Positions 12,743 through 24,146 are shown, counted from the stretch's first letter. The stretch: 55,043 nt of DNA from Ilumatobacter sp. (GCA_013002175.1 JABDKP010000132.1:1-55043), one strand, 5' to 3'. Numbers and translations: made by a program. The notes: generated from the sequence alone by a model not told the origin.

Positions 12743-13108
12743 ATGCAGTATTCCGCTTCCAACCTCGCCGTGCTCCGGGGCACGGTCACCGGCGAACCGT
12801 CCGCCCGTGAACTCGCCGGCGGGTCGCTCGTCGTCCACTTCTCCGTCGCCACCCGGCTCGGCTCGGATGCCTCGGTGTCGGTGCCCGTCGCCTGGCACGA
12901 TCCCAGCCCGTCGGGCCGCAACGCGGTCGCGGCCGAGCGAGAGGTCGTCGTCGTCGGCACCGTGCGACGTCGGTTCTTCCGCAGCGGCGGGGCCACCCAG
13001 AGCCGCACCGAAGTCGTCGCCGACCGGGTCGTTCCGGCCGGGCGCACCAAGACGGTCCGATCGTTGCTCGGGTCGGTGGCCGCGCAGTTGGGGGTCGGCG
13101 ACGTCTGA
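12743..13108 (+). CDS. Single-stranded DNA-binding protein-like OB-fold protein (short, no acidic C-terminal tip)
   Basis: NLAVLRGTVTGEPSARELAGGSLVVHFSVATR...VPVAWHD...EREVVVVGTVRRRFFRSGGATQSRTEVVADRV; a GTG at 12731 is an alternative start. Confidence 0.7.
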   Translation: MQYSASNLAVLRGTVTGEPSARELAGGSLVVHFSVATRLGSDASVSVPVAWHDPSPSGRNAVAAEREVVVVGTVRRRFFRSGGATQSRTEVVADRVVPAGRTKTVRSLLGSVAAQLGVGDV

Positions 13109-14290
13109 TCAGGCGAGGCTGCGGACGACCAGTCCCGTCCGCAGCTTCGGGGTGAAGAACGTCGACTTCGGCGGCATCAGCAGCCCTTCACGGGCGGTCC
13201 GCTCGATCTCCGCAACGCTCACCGGGCGGATCAGCACGGCGCCGGTCGCCCGGCCGCCGGTCACGGCATCGACGACGTTGTCGACACCGTGCTGGTAGGT
13301 CACCGAGTGGTCGACATCGGCGAGCACGTGCTCCAACCACAGGCCGTCCAGCGGGCGCACGCCGTCCAACGCGCCCGCCCTGGGCGTCAACCACTGGCCA
13401 CCGCCGTCGGGCCCCACCAGCACCAGCGCGCCGCGGGCGTCCATCTCGGCGAGCGTGTCGCCGGACGGGGACCCGGCGTCGGTGCGCTCGAACGCGGAGT
13501 CGAGCGCCGCGGTGAGGTCCTCGAACGAGATCCCGCTGTACAGCCGGTGGATCGCCTCGACGCTGAGCTGGTCCGCCACCAACTCGCTCACGAACGCCAG
13601 GGTGTCCTCGGCCGGCGTCGAGTCGCCGACCGCGGACCGCATCTCGTCGCGGTAGGTGCGGCTGATGCCATAGCGGTGGTGCCCGTCCGCGATCAGCACG
13701 TCGTCCGAACCCACCTTGGCGGCGATCGCCTCGACGCGAGCCGGATCCGAGACTCGCTCGACGATGTGTTCCACACCCTCGACGGTCACCGTCGAGAGCT
13801 GCTCGCCGGGCTCGGCCAACAGCTCCGACAACCCGCCCGCCAGCGACAGCACCCAGATCGGCGACATGTTCGCCTGCGTCGAACGGGTCAGGTCCAGGCG
13901 GTCGGTCGAGGCCTTCGGCGTGACGCGCTCGTGGGGGAGGACGCCACCGGCGCCCTCGTCGACCACCTCGATGCCACCGAGCACGCCGACGATGTCACGA
14001 TCTGCTCCCGCGGCGTCCTCGAATCGCATCCGGTACAGGGTGAACGTCGGTCCGCCGTCGTCCTCCATCACCCCGGTGTCGATCCACTTGCGCAGTCGGG
14101 CGCCGGCACGGTCGTAGCGGCCGTCTCCTTCGCGTTCGCGGGGCACGTCGACATGGGTGATGTTGAACGGGCTGCGTGCATTCAACTCGTCGATGTCGTC
14201 GTCGGACAGCACGTCGTAGGGGGGTGCGATCAGATCGTCGAGCCGGCGATCGCGGTAACGCAGGGCGGAGAACGGAGTGAAGCGAGGCAC
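13109..14290 (-). CDS. DUF1015 family protein
   Basis: VPRFTPFSALRYRDRRLDDLIAPPYDVLSDDDIDELNARSPFNITHVDVPRE...VLIADGHHRYGISRTYRDE...LLMPPKSTFFTPKLRTGLVVRSL; GTG start at 14290 or 14296. Confidence 0.9.
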   Translation of the reverse strand: MPRFTPFSALRYRDRRLDDLIAPPYDVLSDDDIDELNARSPFNITHVDVPREREGDGRYDRAGARLRKWIDTGVMEDDGGPTFTLYRMRFEDAAGADRDIVGVLGGIEVVDEGAGGVLPHERVTPKASTDRLDLTRSTQANMSPIWVLSLAGGLSELLAEPGEQLSTVTVEGVEHIVERVSDPARVEAIAAKVGSDDVLIADGHHRYGISRTYRDEMRSAVGDSTPAEDTLAFVSELVADQLSVEAIHRLYSGISFEDLTAALDSAFERTDAGSPSGDTLAEMDARGALVLVGPDGGGQWLTPRAGALDGVRPLDGLWLEHVLADVDHSVTYQHGVDNVVDAVTGGRATGAVLIRPVSVAEIERTAREGLLMPPKSTFFTPKLRTGLVVRSLA

Positions 14291-14329
14291 CCGCACAGGA
14301 TGCCACCGGAACCGGCGCGGCCTGCAACG

Positions 14330-15172
14330 ATGCTCACGCCGATGCCGACCGTGCCCGCACCCATTGCATTCGATCCGAGCCCGATCCGAACAGTGCTGTG
14401 TGACCTGGACGGCGTCGTGTGGCTCGACCATCGTCCGATTCCCGGCGCAGTCGAGGCGATCGCGTCGCTGCGCGCCGGCGGTCGCCGGGTGCTGTTCGTC
14501 ACCAACAACTCTGCGGCGCGCGTGTCCGACCACGAAGCGGCGCTGGCTGCGATCGGTGTGACCGCCGTCGGCGACGTCGTCAGCTCGGCGATGGCGGCCG
14601 CCCGACTGGTCGCCTCGGGCGAGCGGGTGCTCGTGACCGGTGGTCCCGGCATCGTCGAGGCGATCGAGCTGCGGGGGGCGATCGCCGTGCTCAACGACGG
14701 CACCGTCACGGCAGAGCCGTTCGATGCGGTCGTCGTCGGTCTCGACCGCACGTTCGACTACCCACGGCTGCGCGCCGCTGCAACCGCACTCCACGACGGT
14801 GCGCGGCTCGTCGGCACCAACACCGACTCGACGTACCCCACACCGTCCGGTCTCGACCCGGGCGGCGGTGCGATCCTCGCGGCGATCGCAACCGCTGGCG
14901 AAACGACACCCGAGGTCGCCGGCAAACCGAATGCACCGATGGCTGCACTCCTCGCCGCGACTCTTTCGACCACGACGGGATTCGATCCGACGTCGGTCGT
15001 GATGGTCGGCGACCGCCCCGAGACCGACGGGCTCATGGCCGCCCGGCTGGGCAGTCCGTTCGCGCTCGTCCGCAGCGGCGTGACCGCTCCGGGAGACATC
15101 GCCCCGGACATCCCGACTGCAATCGATGTCGCCGACCTCGCCGCACTCGCCGGCGTCCTCGGCGCCCGCTGA
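14330..15172 (+). CDS. HAD-IIA family hydrolase (NagD-like)
   Basis: IRTVLCDLDGVVWLDHRPIPGAVEAIASLRAGGRRVLFVTNNSAARVSDHEAALAAIG...VVMVGDRPETDGLMAARLG. Confidence 0.92.
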   Translation: MLTPMPTVPAPIAFDPSPIRTVLCDLDGVVWLDHRPIPGAVEAIASLRAGGRRVLFVTNNSAARVSDHEAALAAIGVTAVGDVVSSAMAAARLVASGERVLVTGGPGIVEAIELRGAIAVLNDGTVTAEPFDAVVVGLDRTFDYPRLRAAATALHDGARLVGTNTDSTYPTPSGLDPGGGAILAAIATAGETTPEVAGKPNAPMAALLAATLSTTTGFDPTSVVMVGDRPETDGLMAARLGSPFALVRSGVTAPGDIAPDIPTAIDVADLAALAGVLGAR

Positions 15173-15179
15173 CCGCCGG

Positions 15180-15185
15180 TACGCT
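15180..15185 (+). promoter_or_regulatory. Candidate -10 (TACGCT), leaderless spacing to ATG 15192
   Basis: TACGCT-6 nt-ATG. Confidence 0.5.
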
Positions 15186-15191
15186 GCGGGG

Positions 15192-15833
15192 ATGGCGACC
15201 TCACCACTCCAACGGCTGATCGACGCCGGTCTGCAGTTCACCGAAGTCACCCGTCAGCAGGCCGAAGCGCTCGTGCAGCAGTTGGTCGACGCGGGCGACA
15301 TCCAGCTGCGCGACGCCGAGCGAACGATCAAGGACCTCGTCGAACGTGGGCGCGAGACCTCCGAACGGCTCTCGAAGATCGTGCAGCGCGAGGTGGCCAA
15401 GCAGGTCGGCTGGGTGTCCGAGCGTTTCGATTCGCTCGACGATCGCGTCGAGGAACTGGCCGACAACCTCTCCGACCGGGCCCCTGCCTCGACGCCGGCA
15501 GCTGCGGCCACGAAGACCCCGGCCAAGAAGACCCCGGCCAAGAAGTCGGCGACGAAGGCAGCGGCGAAGAAGTCGGCCGCCACGCAGACGACGACGTCGA
15601 CGAAGAAGCAGCCGACCGGGACGTCGACGACGAAGAAGTCGTCCGGCACGAAGAAGAAGACGGGCACGAAGAAGTCGGCGAAGAAGTCGTCGGGCGCGAA
15701 GAAGTCGGCGAAGAAGTCGGCGAAGAAATCGGCCGGCACGAAGGCTGCCGGAACCCGGTCGACACGCCGCGCGACCGCGCCGGTCGGCTCATCGGGCGTC
15801 GGCAAGATCGCCACGTCCCGCCCGAGTCGCTGA
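15192..15833 (+). CDS. Coiled-coil/phasin-like N-terminus with Lys/Ala/Thr-rich histone H1-like C-terminal tail
   Basis: N-terminus MATSPLQRLIDAGLQFTEVTRQQAEALVQQLVDAGDIQ..., then TKTPAKKTPAKKSATKAAAKKSA...KKSAKKSSGAKKSAKKSAKKSAGTKAAGTRSTRR. Confidence 0.8.
   Translation: MATSPLQRLIDAGLQFTEVTRQQAEALVQQLVDAGDIQLRDAERTIKDLVERGRETSERLSKIVQREVAKQVGWVSERFDSLDDRVEELADNLSDRAPASTPAAAATKTPAKKTPAKKSATKAAAKKSAATQTTTSTKKQPTGTSTTKKSSGTKKKTGTKKSAKKSSGAKKSAKKSAKKSAGTKAAGTRSTRRATAPVGSSGVGKIATSRPSR
15510..15752 (+). repeat. Low-complexity AAGAAGTCG-type repeat encoding the Lys-rich tail
   Basis: Repeated aagaagtcggcgaagaag / aagaccccggccaagaag units. Confidence 0.85.
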
Positions 15834-15846
15834 TCGGAACGATCCG

Positions 15847-16593
15847 ATGGCGGCGCGCCGGCGGCTCGACGCAGAGCTGATCCGACGGGAACTCACGACG
15901 AGCCGGACCGAGGCGCAGACGTTGATCGCCGAATGTCGCGTGCTCGTCAACGGGTCGGTCGCCGACAAGTCGTCGAGGCAGGTGTCGCCGGGCGACGCGA
16001 TCGTGATCACCGGTCCTCCGCCGCGGTTCGTCGGACGGGGTGCCGAGAAGCTCGACCACGCACTCGTCGAGTTCGACCTGGACGTCACCGGCATGCGCGC
16101 GCTCGACGCGGGCGCATCGACCGGCGGGTTCACCGACTGCCTCCTCCAACGCGGTGCCCGTGAGGTGGTCGCCCTCGATGTCGGCCACGGCCAACTCCAC
16201 GAACGGCTACGCGCCGACGGGCGGGTCACCAACATCGAGCGGACCAACGTGCGCACGATCACGCCGGCCATGATCGGCGGCGCCGTCGACCTCGTCGTCG
16301 GGGATCTCTCGTTCATCTCGTTGACGTTGGTCATCCCCGCGCTCGTCGGAGTGTGCGAGCCTGGAGCTGCCATGGTGTTACTCGTCAAACCGCAGTTCGA
16401 GGCCGGTCGCCACGAGGCCGGCAAGGGCCGCGGCGTGATCACCGACCCGGCCATCCACGAGCGCGTCACCGCCGAGATCGCCGGTGCTCTGCGCGCCGCC
16501 GGCTGTTCCGTGCTCGGATGGACGCAGAGTCCCATCACGGGTGCCGATGGCAACCGCGAGTTCCTCGTCCACGCACTGGCACCCGACGCATGA
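15847..16593 (+). CDS. tlyA: TlyA family rRNA (cytidine-2'-O)-methyltransferase
   Basis: S4 domain (RLDAELIRRELTTSRTEAQTLIAECRVLVNGSVADKSSRQV) plus ALDAGASTGGFTDCLLQRGAREVVALDVGHGQL...VKPQFEAGR. Confidence 0.94.
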   Translation: MAARRRLDAELIRRELTTSRTEAQTLIAECRVLVNGSVADKSSRQVSPGDAIVITGPPPRFVGRGAEKLDHALVEFDLDVTGMRALDAGASTGGFTDCLLQRGAREVVALDVGHGQLHERLRADGRVTNIERTNVRTITPAMIGGAVDLVVGDLSFISLTLVIPALVGVCEPGAAMVLLVKPQFEAGRHEAGKGRGVITDPAIHERVTAEIAGALRAAGCSVLGWTQSPITGADGNREFLVHALAPDA

Positions 16594-17438
16594 GCGGGGT
16601 CGCACTCGTCGCCCATCACGAGCGCGAAGCGGCCGCCGACCACGCCGTCGTCGCCGCGGACTGGTGCGCCGCCGAGGGGATCGACTTCTGGCTCACCGCA
16701 GAAGACGGCGCGGCGATCGGCCTGGAGCGATACGTCGGCAAGCGCCCGCTCGCAGACGCCGATGTCGTCCTCAGCCTCGGCGGCGACGGCACGATGCTGC
16801 GCAGTGTGCGGTTGCTCGACGGCGCGGCGATCCCGCTGATCGGCGTGAACCTCGGCGCGCTCGGGTATCTCACCGAGGTCGAGGCACACGATCTGCCGAG
16901 CGCTCTCGACCGCTTCTTCGCGGGCCCCGAACGGGGGGAGTGGGAGCTCGACAACCGGATGATGCTCGATGTCGCGGTCAACGGGACACATGTGGGCCAG
17001 GCGCTGAACGAGGCGGTCATCGAGAAGAGCCAGAGCGGCCACACCGTGCGGCTGCTCGCGCGCATCGACGGTGAGCCGTTCACGTACTACGCGGCCGACG
17101 GACTGATCGTCGCGACGCCCACCGGCTCGACCGCCTACTCGTTGTCCGCGCGAGGGCCGATCGTGTCGCCCCGCCATCGGGCCGTGCTGCTGACGCCGGT
17201 CTCGCCGCACATGCTGTTCGATCGCACACTCGTGCTCGATCCGTCAGAGATCGTCGATGTCGAGGTCTCGGGACACCGACGTGCGGAGCTGGCGATCGAC
17301 GGTCAGGAGACCGCACTGCTCGACGACGGCGACATCGTTCGCTGCCGCCCTTCTGAGTCGTCGGCAAACTTCGTCCGCTTCGGCACGTACCGCTACCACC
17401 AGATCCTCAAGGCCAAGTTCGGCCTCGCTGACCGCTGA
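16590..17438 (+). CDS. nadK: NAD kinase
   Basis: ADVVLSLGGDGTMLRSVRLLDGAAIPLIGVNLGALGYLTEVE...YAADGLIVATPTGSTAYSLSARGPIV. Confidence 0.96.
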   Translation: MSGVALVAHHEREAAADHAVVAADWCAAEGIDFWLTAEDGAAIGLERYVGKRPLADADVVLSLGGDGTMLRSVRLLDGAAIPLIGVNLGALGYLTEVEAHDLPSALDRFFAGPERGEWELDNRMMLDVAVNGTHVGQALNEAVIEKSQSGHTVRLLARIDGEPFTYYAADGLIVATPTGSTAYSLSARGPIVSPRHRAVLLTPVSPHMLFDRTLVLDPSEIVDVEVSGHRRAELAIDGQETALLDDGDIVRCRPSESSANFVRFGTYRYHQILKAKFGLADR

Positions 17439-17504
17439 CGTGGTCATGCCGCCCGCGTGCCGCAGCCCGCGCTGCTGCGACACCCCGCTGCAATACTTGG
17501 CCGG

Positions 17505-19097
17505 GTGCTGACCGAACTCCACATCGAGAACCTCGGCGTCATCGAACGACTCGGACTCGTCCTCGGCCCCGGCCTCACCGCCCTCACGGGTGAGACCGGC
17601 GCCGGCAAGACCCTGCTCGTCGATGCGATCGAGCTGTTGGTCGGCGGGCGCGCCGACGCCACCGTGGTGCGCCACGGTGCATCCGAAGCCCGCGTCGACG
17701 GGCGCTTCGTCGCAGCCGACGGGACCGAGACGGTGCTCAGCCGGATCGTGCCGGCATCCGGCCGCTCACGGGCGTACGTCGACGGTCGCCTCGCCACCGT
17801 CACGTCGCTCGCCGACGCTGCGAACGGCGCGGTCGACCTCCACGGTCAGCACGCTCATCAGTCCCTGCTGTCCACCGCAACGCAGCGGGCGGCCCTCGAC
17901 GAGTTCGGGCAGGTCGACCTCGAGCCCCTGCGCGCCGCACGCGCCCGGTTGACCGAGATCGATGCCGCGCTGGCCGCACTCGGCGGCGACGAGCGGGCTC
18001 GGGCGCGCGAGATCGACCTGCTGCGCTACCAGGTCGGCGAACTCGACGCCGCCCAGCTCGTCGACCCGCACGAGGATGACGACCTCGATGCCGAGGAGTC
18101 GACGCTGGCGGATGCCGTCGCCCACCGTGAGTCCGGCCTCACCGCCCACACGCTGCTCGCCGACGACGGTGGCGCCCGTGACCTGCTGGGCGACGCCCTC
18201 GCGGCCGTCGATGACCGCCGGCCCTACGCCCCGCTCGCGTCGCGACTCCGCGATGCACTGGCGGAGGTCGACGACATCGTCGCCGAACTGCGCGACACGG
18301 CGGACGGCATCGACGAGTCTCCCGAGCGGTTGGCGGAGTTGCGTGAGCGCCGCCAGATGCTCAGCGACCTCCGCCGCAAGTACGGCGCCGACCTGGCAGC
18401 GGTCATGGCGTTCCACTCCACCGCCGACGACCGGTTGCACGAGCTCGAACAATTCGATCGGCGTGCCGCCGAACTCGACGACGAACGACAGGCCGCACTC
18501 GCCGCCGAGCGCGCCGCAGCCCGAGCGGTCGGTTCGGCCCGACGCGCGGCCGCGCCGGCGTTGGCGAAGGCGGTCGAGGCGCGCCTTCAGCAGTTGGCGA
18601 TGTCCGACGCGGCGATCGCAGTCGAGGTCGGCGAGCACCCCGACGACGACCCGGGCGATCGTGTCCAGTTCCTGCTGGCAGCCAACCCGGGCTCACCGCT
18701 GCTGCCGCTCACCCGCGTCGCCTCCGGCGGCGAGCTGGCGCGGGCGATGCTCGCGTTGCGGCTGGTGCTGTCGACGTCATCGGCGGGCGACGCCGGTGCG
18801 GAGACGCTGGTGTTCGACGAGGTCGATGCCGGCATCGGTGGGTCGGCGGCACAGGCGGTGGCCGATGCATTGGCCGCGGTCGCCGGCCACCACCAGGTGC
18901 TCGTCGTCACCCACCTCGCGCAGGTCGCGGCGCTCGCCGACGCCCAGCTGACAGTTTCGAAAACCGTGCGCGACGGCGCGACCTTCACCGCCGTGCGACG
19001 TCTCGAAGGGGATGCACGAGTCGACGAGATCGCGAGAATGCTGTCGGGATCACGGTCCGACTCGGCACGCGTGCATGCCAGGGAGCTGCTCGCGTGA
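17505..19097 (+). CDS. recN: DNA repair protein RecN
   Basis: LTELHIENLGVIERLGLVLGPGLTALTGETGAGKTLLVDAIELLVGGRA...VASGGELARAMLALRLVL...LVFDEVDAGIGGSAAQAVADAL. Confidence 0.96.
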   Translation: MLTELHIENLGVIERLGLVLGPGLTALTGETGAGKTLLVDAIELLVGGRADATVVRHGASEARVDGRFVAADGTETVLSRIVPASGRSRAYVDGRLATVTSLADAANGAVDLHGQHAHQSLLSTATQRAALDEFGQVDLEPLRAARARLTEIDAALAALGGDERARAREIDLLRYQVGELDAAQLVDPHEDDDLDAEESTLADAVAHRESGLTAHTLLADDGGARDLLGDALAAVDDRRPYAPLASRLRDALAEVDDIVAELRDTADGIDESPERLAELRERRQMLSDLRRKYGADLAAVMAFHSTADDRLHELEQFDRRAAELDDERQAALAAERAAARAVGSARRAAAPALAKAVEARLQQLAMSDAAIAVEVGEHPDDDPGDRVQFLLAANPGSPLLPLTRVASGGELARAMLALRLVLSTSSAGDAGAETLVFDEVDAGIGGSAAQAVADALAAVAGHHQVLVVTHLAQVAALADAQLTVSKTVRDGATFTAVRRLEGDARVDEIARMLSGSRSDSARVHARELLA

Positions 19098-19169
19098 AAT
19101 TTGCGGCTCGATCCGCGCCGGCTGCGACAGGTGCGCGGTATGGTGAGGTTCCGTCGTGTTGATGTCTGA

Positions 19170-20876
<1,707 letters not shown>

Positions 20877-21449
20877 GTGTCGACGATGTCCGGGTTCCGG
20901 CGGCTCGGTGAGACGAAGGTGCACCAGGGCTACGCGTGGCATGTCGTGGTCGGCGAGTTCCAGGCACCGGACGGCGCGACCTTCACGCGCGACATCGTCC
21001 GGTCGCCGGGCGCGGTCGGCATCGTCCCGCTCCTGTTCGACGCCGAGGGCAACCCATCGGTCGTCCTCGTCCAGCAGTACCGGCCGCCGTACGAGAGGTT
21101 CGTGTACGAGATCCCCGCCGGGATGCGTGATGTCCCCGGCGAGGACACCGCGGAGGTCGCTCAGCGGGAACTGATCGAAGAGGCAGGCCTGCGCGCCGGC
21201 CGACTGGAGCTGCTCACGGAGATCTACCCGTCGCCCGGCATGACCGATTCGGTCACGACGATCTATCTCGCCACGGACTGCACACCGGCCCCCGTCGACC
21301 GGCACGGACCCGAGGAGGAGCACATGGAGCTCGTCCACCTCCCGCTCGCCGACGCGCTGGCGATGGTCGATCGGGGCGAGATCTGCGACGCCAAGACGGT
21401 GACGTCGCTGTTGACCATCGACCGCCGGCTGCGAACAAGCGACGGGTGA
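20877..21449 (+). CDS. NUDIX hydrolase (ADP-ribose pyrophosphatase-like)
   Basis: VYEIPAGMRDVPGEDTAEVAQRELIEEAGLRAG Nudix box; GTG 20877 or ATG 20886 start. Confidence 0.93.
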   Translation: MSTMSGFRRLGETKVHQGYAWHVVVGEFQAPDGATFTRDIVRSPGAVGIVPLLFDAEGNPSVVLVQQYRPPYERFVYEIPAGMRDVPGEDTAEVAQRELIEEAGLRAGRLELLTEIYPSPGMTDSVTTIYLATDCTPAPVDRHGPEEEHMELVHLPLADALAMVDRGEICDAKTVTSLLTIDRRLRTSDG

Positions 21450-21453
21450 ACCG

Positions 21454-22383
21454 ATGGCCAAGACGCTGCTTCCGATCGAGGTCGAGGAGTTCCTGTCGTG
21501 GATGGTGGCGGAGAAGGGACGCTCGGCGAACACGTTGGCGGCATACCGACGCGATCTGTCGGGGTACAGCGACTGGCTCGCGGCGGGGGCGATGTCGGTG
21601 CTCGATGTCAGCCACGACGACCTCGTCGCCTTCGTCGGTGAGCGGCGCGCAGGTGGTGGCGCCACATCGTCGGTCGCCCGGCAACTGGCGGCCGTCCGAA
21701 TGCTCCACCGATTTCTCGCGGTCGAAGGCGCCCGGCCCGACGATCCCGCCGCCGACCTCGAGGGTGTTCGGGTGCCCGCCGGGATCCCGAAGCCCCTGTC
21801 CGAGTCGCAGGTGGCAAGCCTGCTCGACGCAGTGATCGGCACCGCACCCGCCGACCACCGCGACCGCGCGCTGCTCGAACTGCTCTATGGCACCGGAGCG
21901 CGGATCTCCGAGGCGGTCGGGCTGTCGATCAGCGACGTCGACCTCGACGAACGCCTCGTCCGGCTCTACGGCAAGGGGGCCAAGGAGCGGATCGTGCCGT
22001 TCGGGGCGGCGGCCTCCGAAGCGCTGCACGCGTGGTTCTCGACGAGTGGGCGGCCACATCTGGTGCCGCAGCGTTGGAAGCGGCGCGGCGACGCCGAAGC
22101 GGTCTTCCTCAATGCCCAGGGAGGTCGGCTCAGCCGTCAGGGCGCGTGGCTGGTCGTGCGCAAGTACGGCGAGCGTGCCGACATCACCGACCATCTCTCG
22201 CCGCACGTGCTGCGCCACAGCTGTGCCACCCACCTGCTCGACCACGGTGCCGATCTGCGGGTCGTGCAGGAGATGCTGGGACACGCGTCGATCTCGACGA
22301 CGCAGGTGTACACCAAGGTCAGTCAACAACGGCTGTGGGACGTGTACCGCGCGGCCCATCCGCGCGCCACACTGCAACGATGA
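21454..22383 (+). CDS. xerD: Site-specific tyrosine recombinase XerD
   Basis: Catalytic motifs GTGARISEAVGLSISDVD, HVLRHSCATHLLDHGADLRVVQEMLGHASISTTQVYTKV. Confidence 0.95.
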   Translation: MAKTLLPIEVEEFLSWMVAEKGRSANTLAAYRRDLSGYSDWLAAGAMSVLDVSHDDLVAFVGERRAGGGATSSVARQLAAVRMLHRFLAVEGARPDDPAADLEGVRVPAGIPKPLSESQVASLLDAVIGTAPADHRDRALLELLYGTGARISEAVGLSISDVDLDERLVRLYGKGAKERIVPFGAAASEALHAWFSTSGRPHLVPQRWKRRGDAEAVFLNAQGGRLSRQGAWLVVRKYGERADITDHLSPHVLRHSCATHLLDHGADLRVVQEMLGHASISTTQVYTKVSQQRLWDVYRAAHPRATLQR

Positions 22384-22835
22384 AGATGCCGCATCCGGCG
22401 AGCCTCGCCCACAACGCAGCCCGCTTCTTCACGTCGCTCTCGCCGGCCCCACCGGCGGTCGACGACGAGATCTGGGTCGACCGGCATCTGACTCGCCGTG
22501 AACGAACGCTGTGGATCCAGCTCGGAAACCAGGATCGGCGCCACAGCGTCGCGGTGGCGCAGCGATTCGCGGCGGCGCGGCCGAGGGCCGGCCGTGCCGA
22601 GATCGCGGGCGCGATCCTCCACGACGTCGGCAAGATCGAGTGCGGGCTCGGTACGTTCGGCCGCGTCGTCGCGACGCTGGTGGGGCCCCGCACCGACCGG
22701 TTCCGGGCATATTTCCAGCACGAGGCCATCGGCGCACGGATGGCCGCCGCGGTCGGTTCCGACCCGGTGACCGTCGAGCTGATCGACGGACGCGGGCCGG
22801 CGGCGGCCGAGCTGCGCTCCTGCGACCACGCCTGA
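22380..22835 (+). CDS. HD-domain protein
   Basis: RRHSVAVAQRFAAARPRAGRAEIAGAILHDVGKIE; ATGA overlap with xerD. Confidence 0.8.
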   Translation: MKMPHPASLAHNAARFFTSLSPAPPAVDDEIWVDRHLTRRERTLWIQLGNQDRRHSVAVAQRFAAARPRAGRAEIAGAILHDVGKIECGLGTFGRVVATLVGPRTDRFRAYFQHEAIGARMAAAVGSDPVTVELIDGRGPAAAELRSCDHA

Positions 22836-22839
22836 CCGG

Positions 22840-24132
22840 TCACGGCGCGGTCAGCACGGCAGCGGTCCGCAGGTGGTTGACGACCGCTCGCAGCACCATC
22901 CACAATGTCAGCCCGATCCAGATGCCGGCAATCCCGAGCGACGGCACCGCGACGACGGCGACGGCGATCGGCACGACGGCGACGAGATACCCGAACGCGG
23001 CGAGACCGATGAACCGATAGTCGCCGCATCCGATCAGGATGCCGTCGTACGCGAACGCCACGGCACCGGGCAGCATCACGGCAGCGAGGAACAGCAGCGC
23101 CGGGACCGTGCGCGAGATCACTGCGTCGTCGGTGGTGAAGACCCGGGCGAGGAGGGGAGCCGTGGCGGCGAGCACGAGCGCCAGCCCGGCCGCGACGAGC
23201 ACCGACAGCCGCACGACCCGGCGGGCCAGCGCCAGTGCCTCGTTCGTCGCCGCGTCCCGTCCCAGCTCCTCGGCGACGAGCGTCTGGGCCGGAACAGCGA
23301 GTGCGTCGAGGGTCAGCGCGAGGAAGAGAAACATCGTCACGGCGATCTGATGGGCGCCGAGCGTGGCGTCGTCGACGCGCGCCGCCAGTGCCGTTGCCCC
23401 GGTGAACACAGCGAGCATCGACCCGACCCGCAGCAGCAGGTGGCGGCCGGCCGAGAGCAGTGGCGCCATCTCCACCCAGTTCGGTCGACGCATGGTCGCC
23501 GGCGCGACCTGACGTCTGACGACGACGAGGAACGCCAACCCGGCACCCGTCTGCGCGACGACGGTCGACCATGCCGCACCCGCGATCCCGAGGTCGAAGC
23601 CGAACACGAGGACGAGTTCGACGACGACATTGACGATGTTCGAGCACAGCAGGATGAGAAACGGGGTGCGATAGTCCGAGGCACCGCGTTGCACGCCCTG
23701 GGCCGCCAAGGAGAGTACGACGAACGGCACGCTGAGGGCGGAGATCTGCAGGTAGGTCACCGCGAAGTCGAGTACCTCGTCGCGTGCGCCGAGCGCGCTG
23801 GAGACCGGTCGGGCGCCGACCACGAGCAGCGGTACGGCCACGACGCCGACGAAGCCGGCCAGCCACAGCGACTGCATCCCCACGTTGGCAGCCTCGGTCG
23901 TGCGGCCCGCGCCGAGCCGGCGGGCCACCCGCTCGGTCGTGCCGTACGTGATGAAGTTGCTGCTCGCGACGACCAGCGACAGCACCGAGACGGCGATCGC
24001 GAGGCCGCCGAGCTGGTCGGTACCGAGCCGTCCGACGACCGCGGTGTCGACGAGGCGGTACAGCGGTTCGGCCGCGAGCGTTCCGAAGGCCGGGACGGCC
24101 AGCCGGAAGACCCGGCGATCGAGTTCGTCCAC
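22840..24132 (-). CDS. MATE family efflux transporter
   Basis: RRVFRLAVPAFGTLAAEPLYRLVDTAVVGRLGTDQLGGLAIAVSV...; about 12 hydrophobic segments. Confidence 0.94.
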   Translation of the reverse strand: MDELDRRVFRLAVPAFGTLAAEPLYRLVDTAVVGRLGTDQLGGLAIAVSVLSLVVASSNFITYGTTERVARRLGAGRTTEAANVGMQSLWLAGFVGVVAVPLLVVGARPVSSALGARDEVLDFAVTYLQISALSVPFVVLSLAAQGVQRGASDYRTPFLILLCSNIVNVVVELVLVFGFDLGIAGAAWSTVVAQTGAGLAFLVVVRRQVAPATMRRPNWVEMAPLLSAGRHLLLRVGSMLAVFTGATALAARVDDATLGAHQIAVTMFLFLALTLDALAVPAQTLVAEELGRDAATNEALALARRVVRLSVLVAAGLALVLAATAPLLARVFTTDDAVISRTVPALLFLAAVMLPGAVAFAYDGILIGCGDYRFIGLAAFGYLVAVVPIAVAVVAVPSLGIAGIWIGLTLWMVLRAVVNHLRTAAVLTAP

Positions 24133-24146
24133 GCCGGGCGGCCCGC

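Noticed and set aside
15510-15752. Repeat array resembling a tandem-repeat or CRISPR-like locus
   Set aside because: Repeats are short, in frame and coding (Lys/Ala/Thr tail); no constant repeat with unique spacers.
21454-22383. xerD-like recombinase as a mobile-element integrase
   Set aside because: Sits in the conserved chromosomal xerD position between nudix and scpAB neighbours; no att repeats, tRNA or phage genes nearby.
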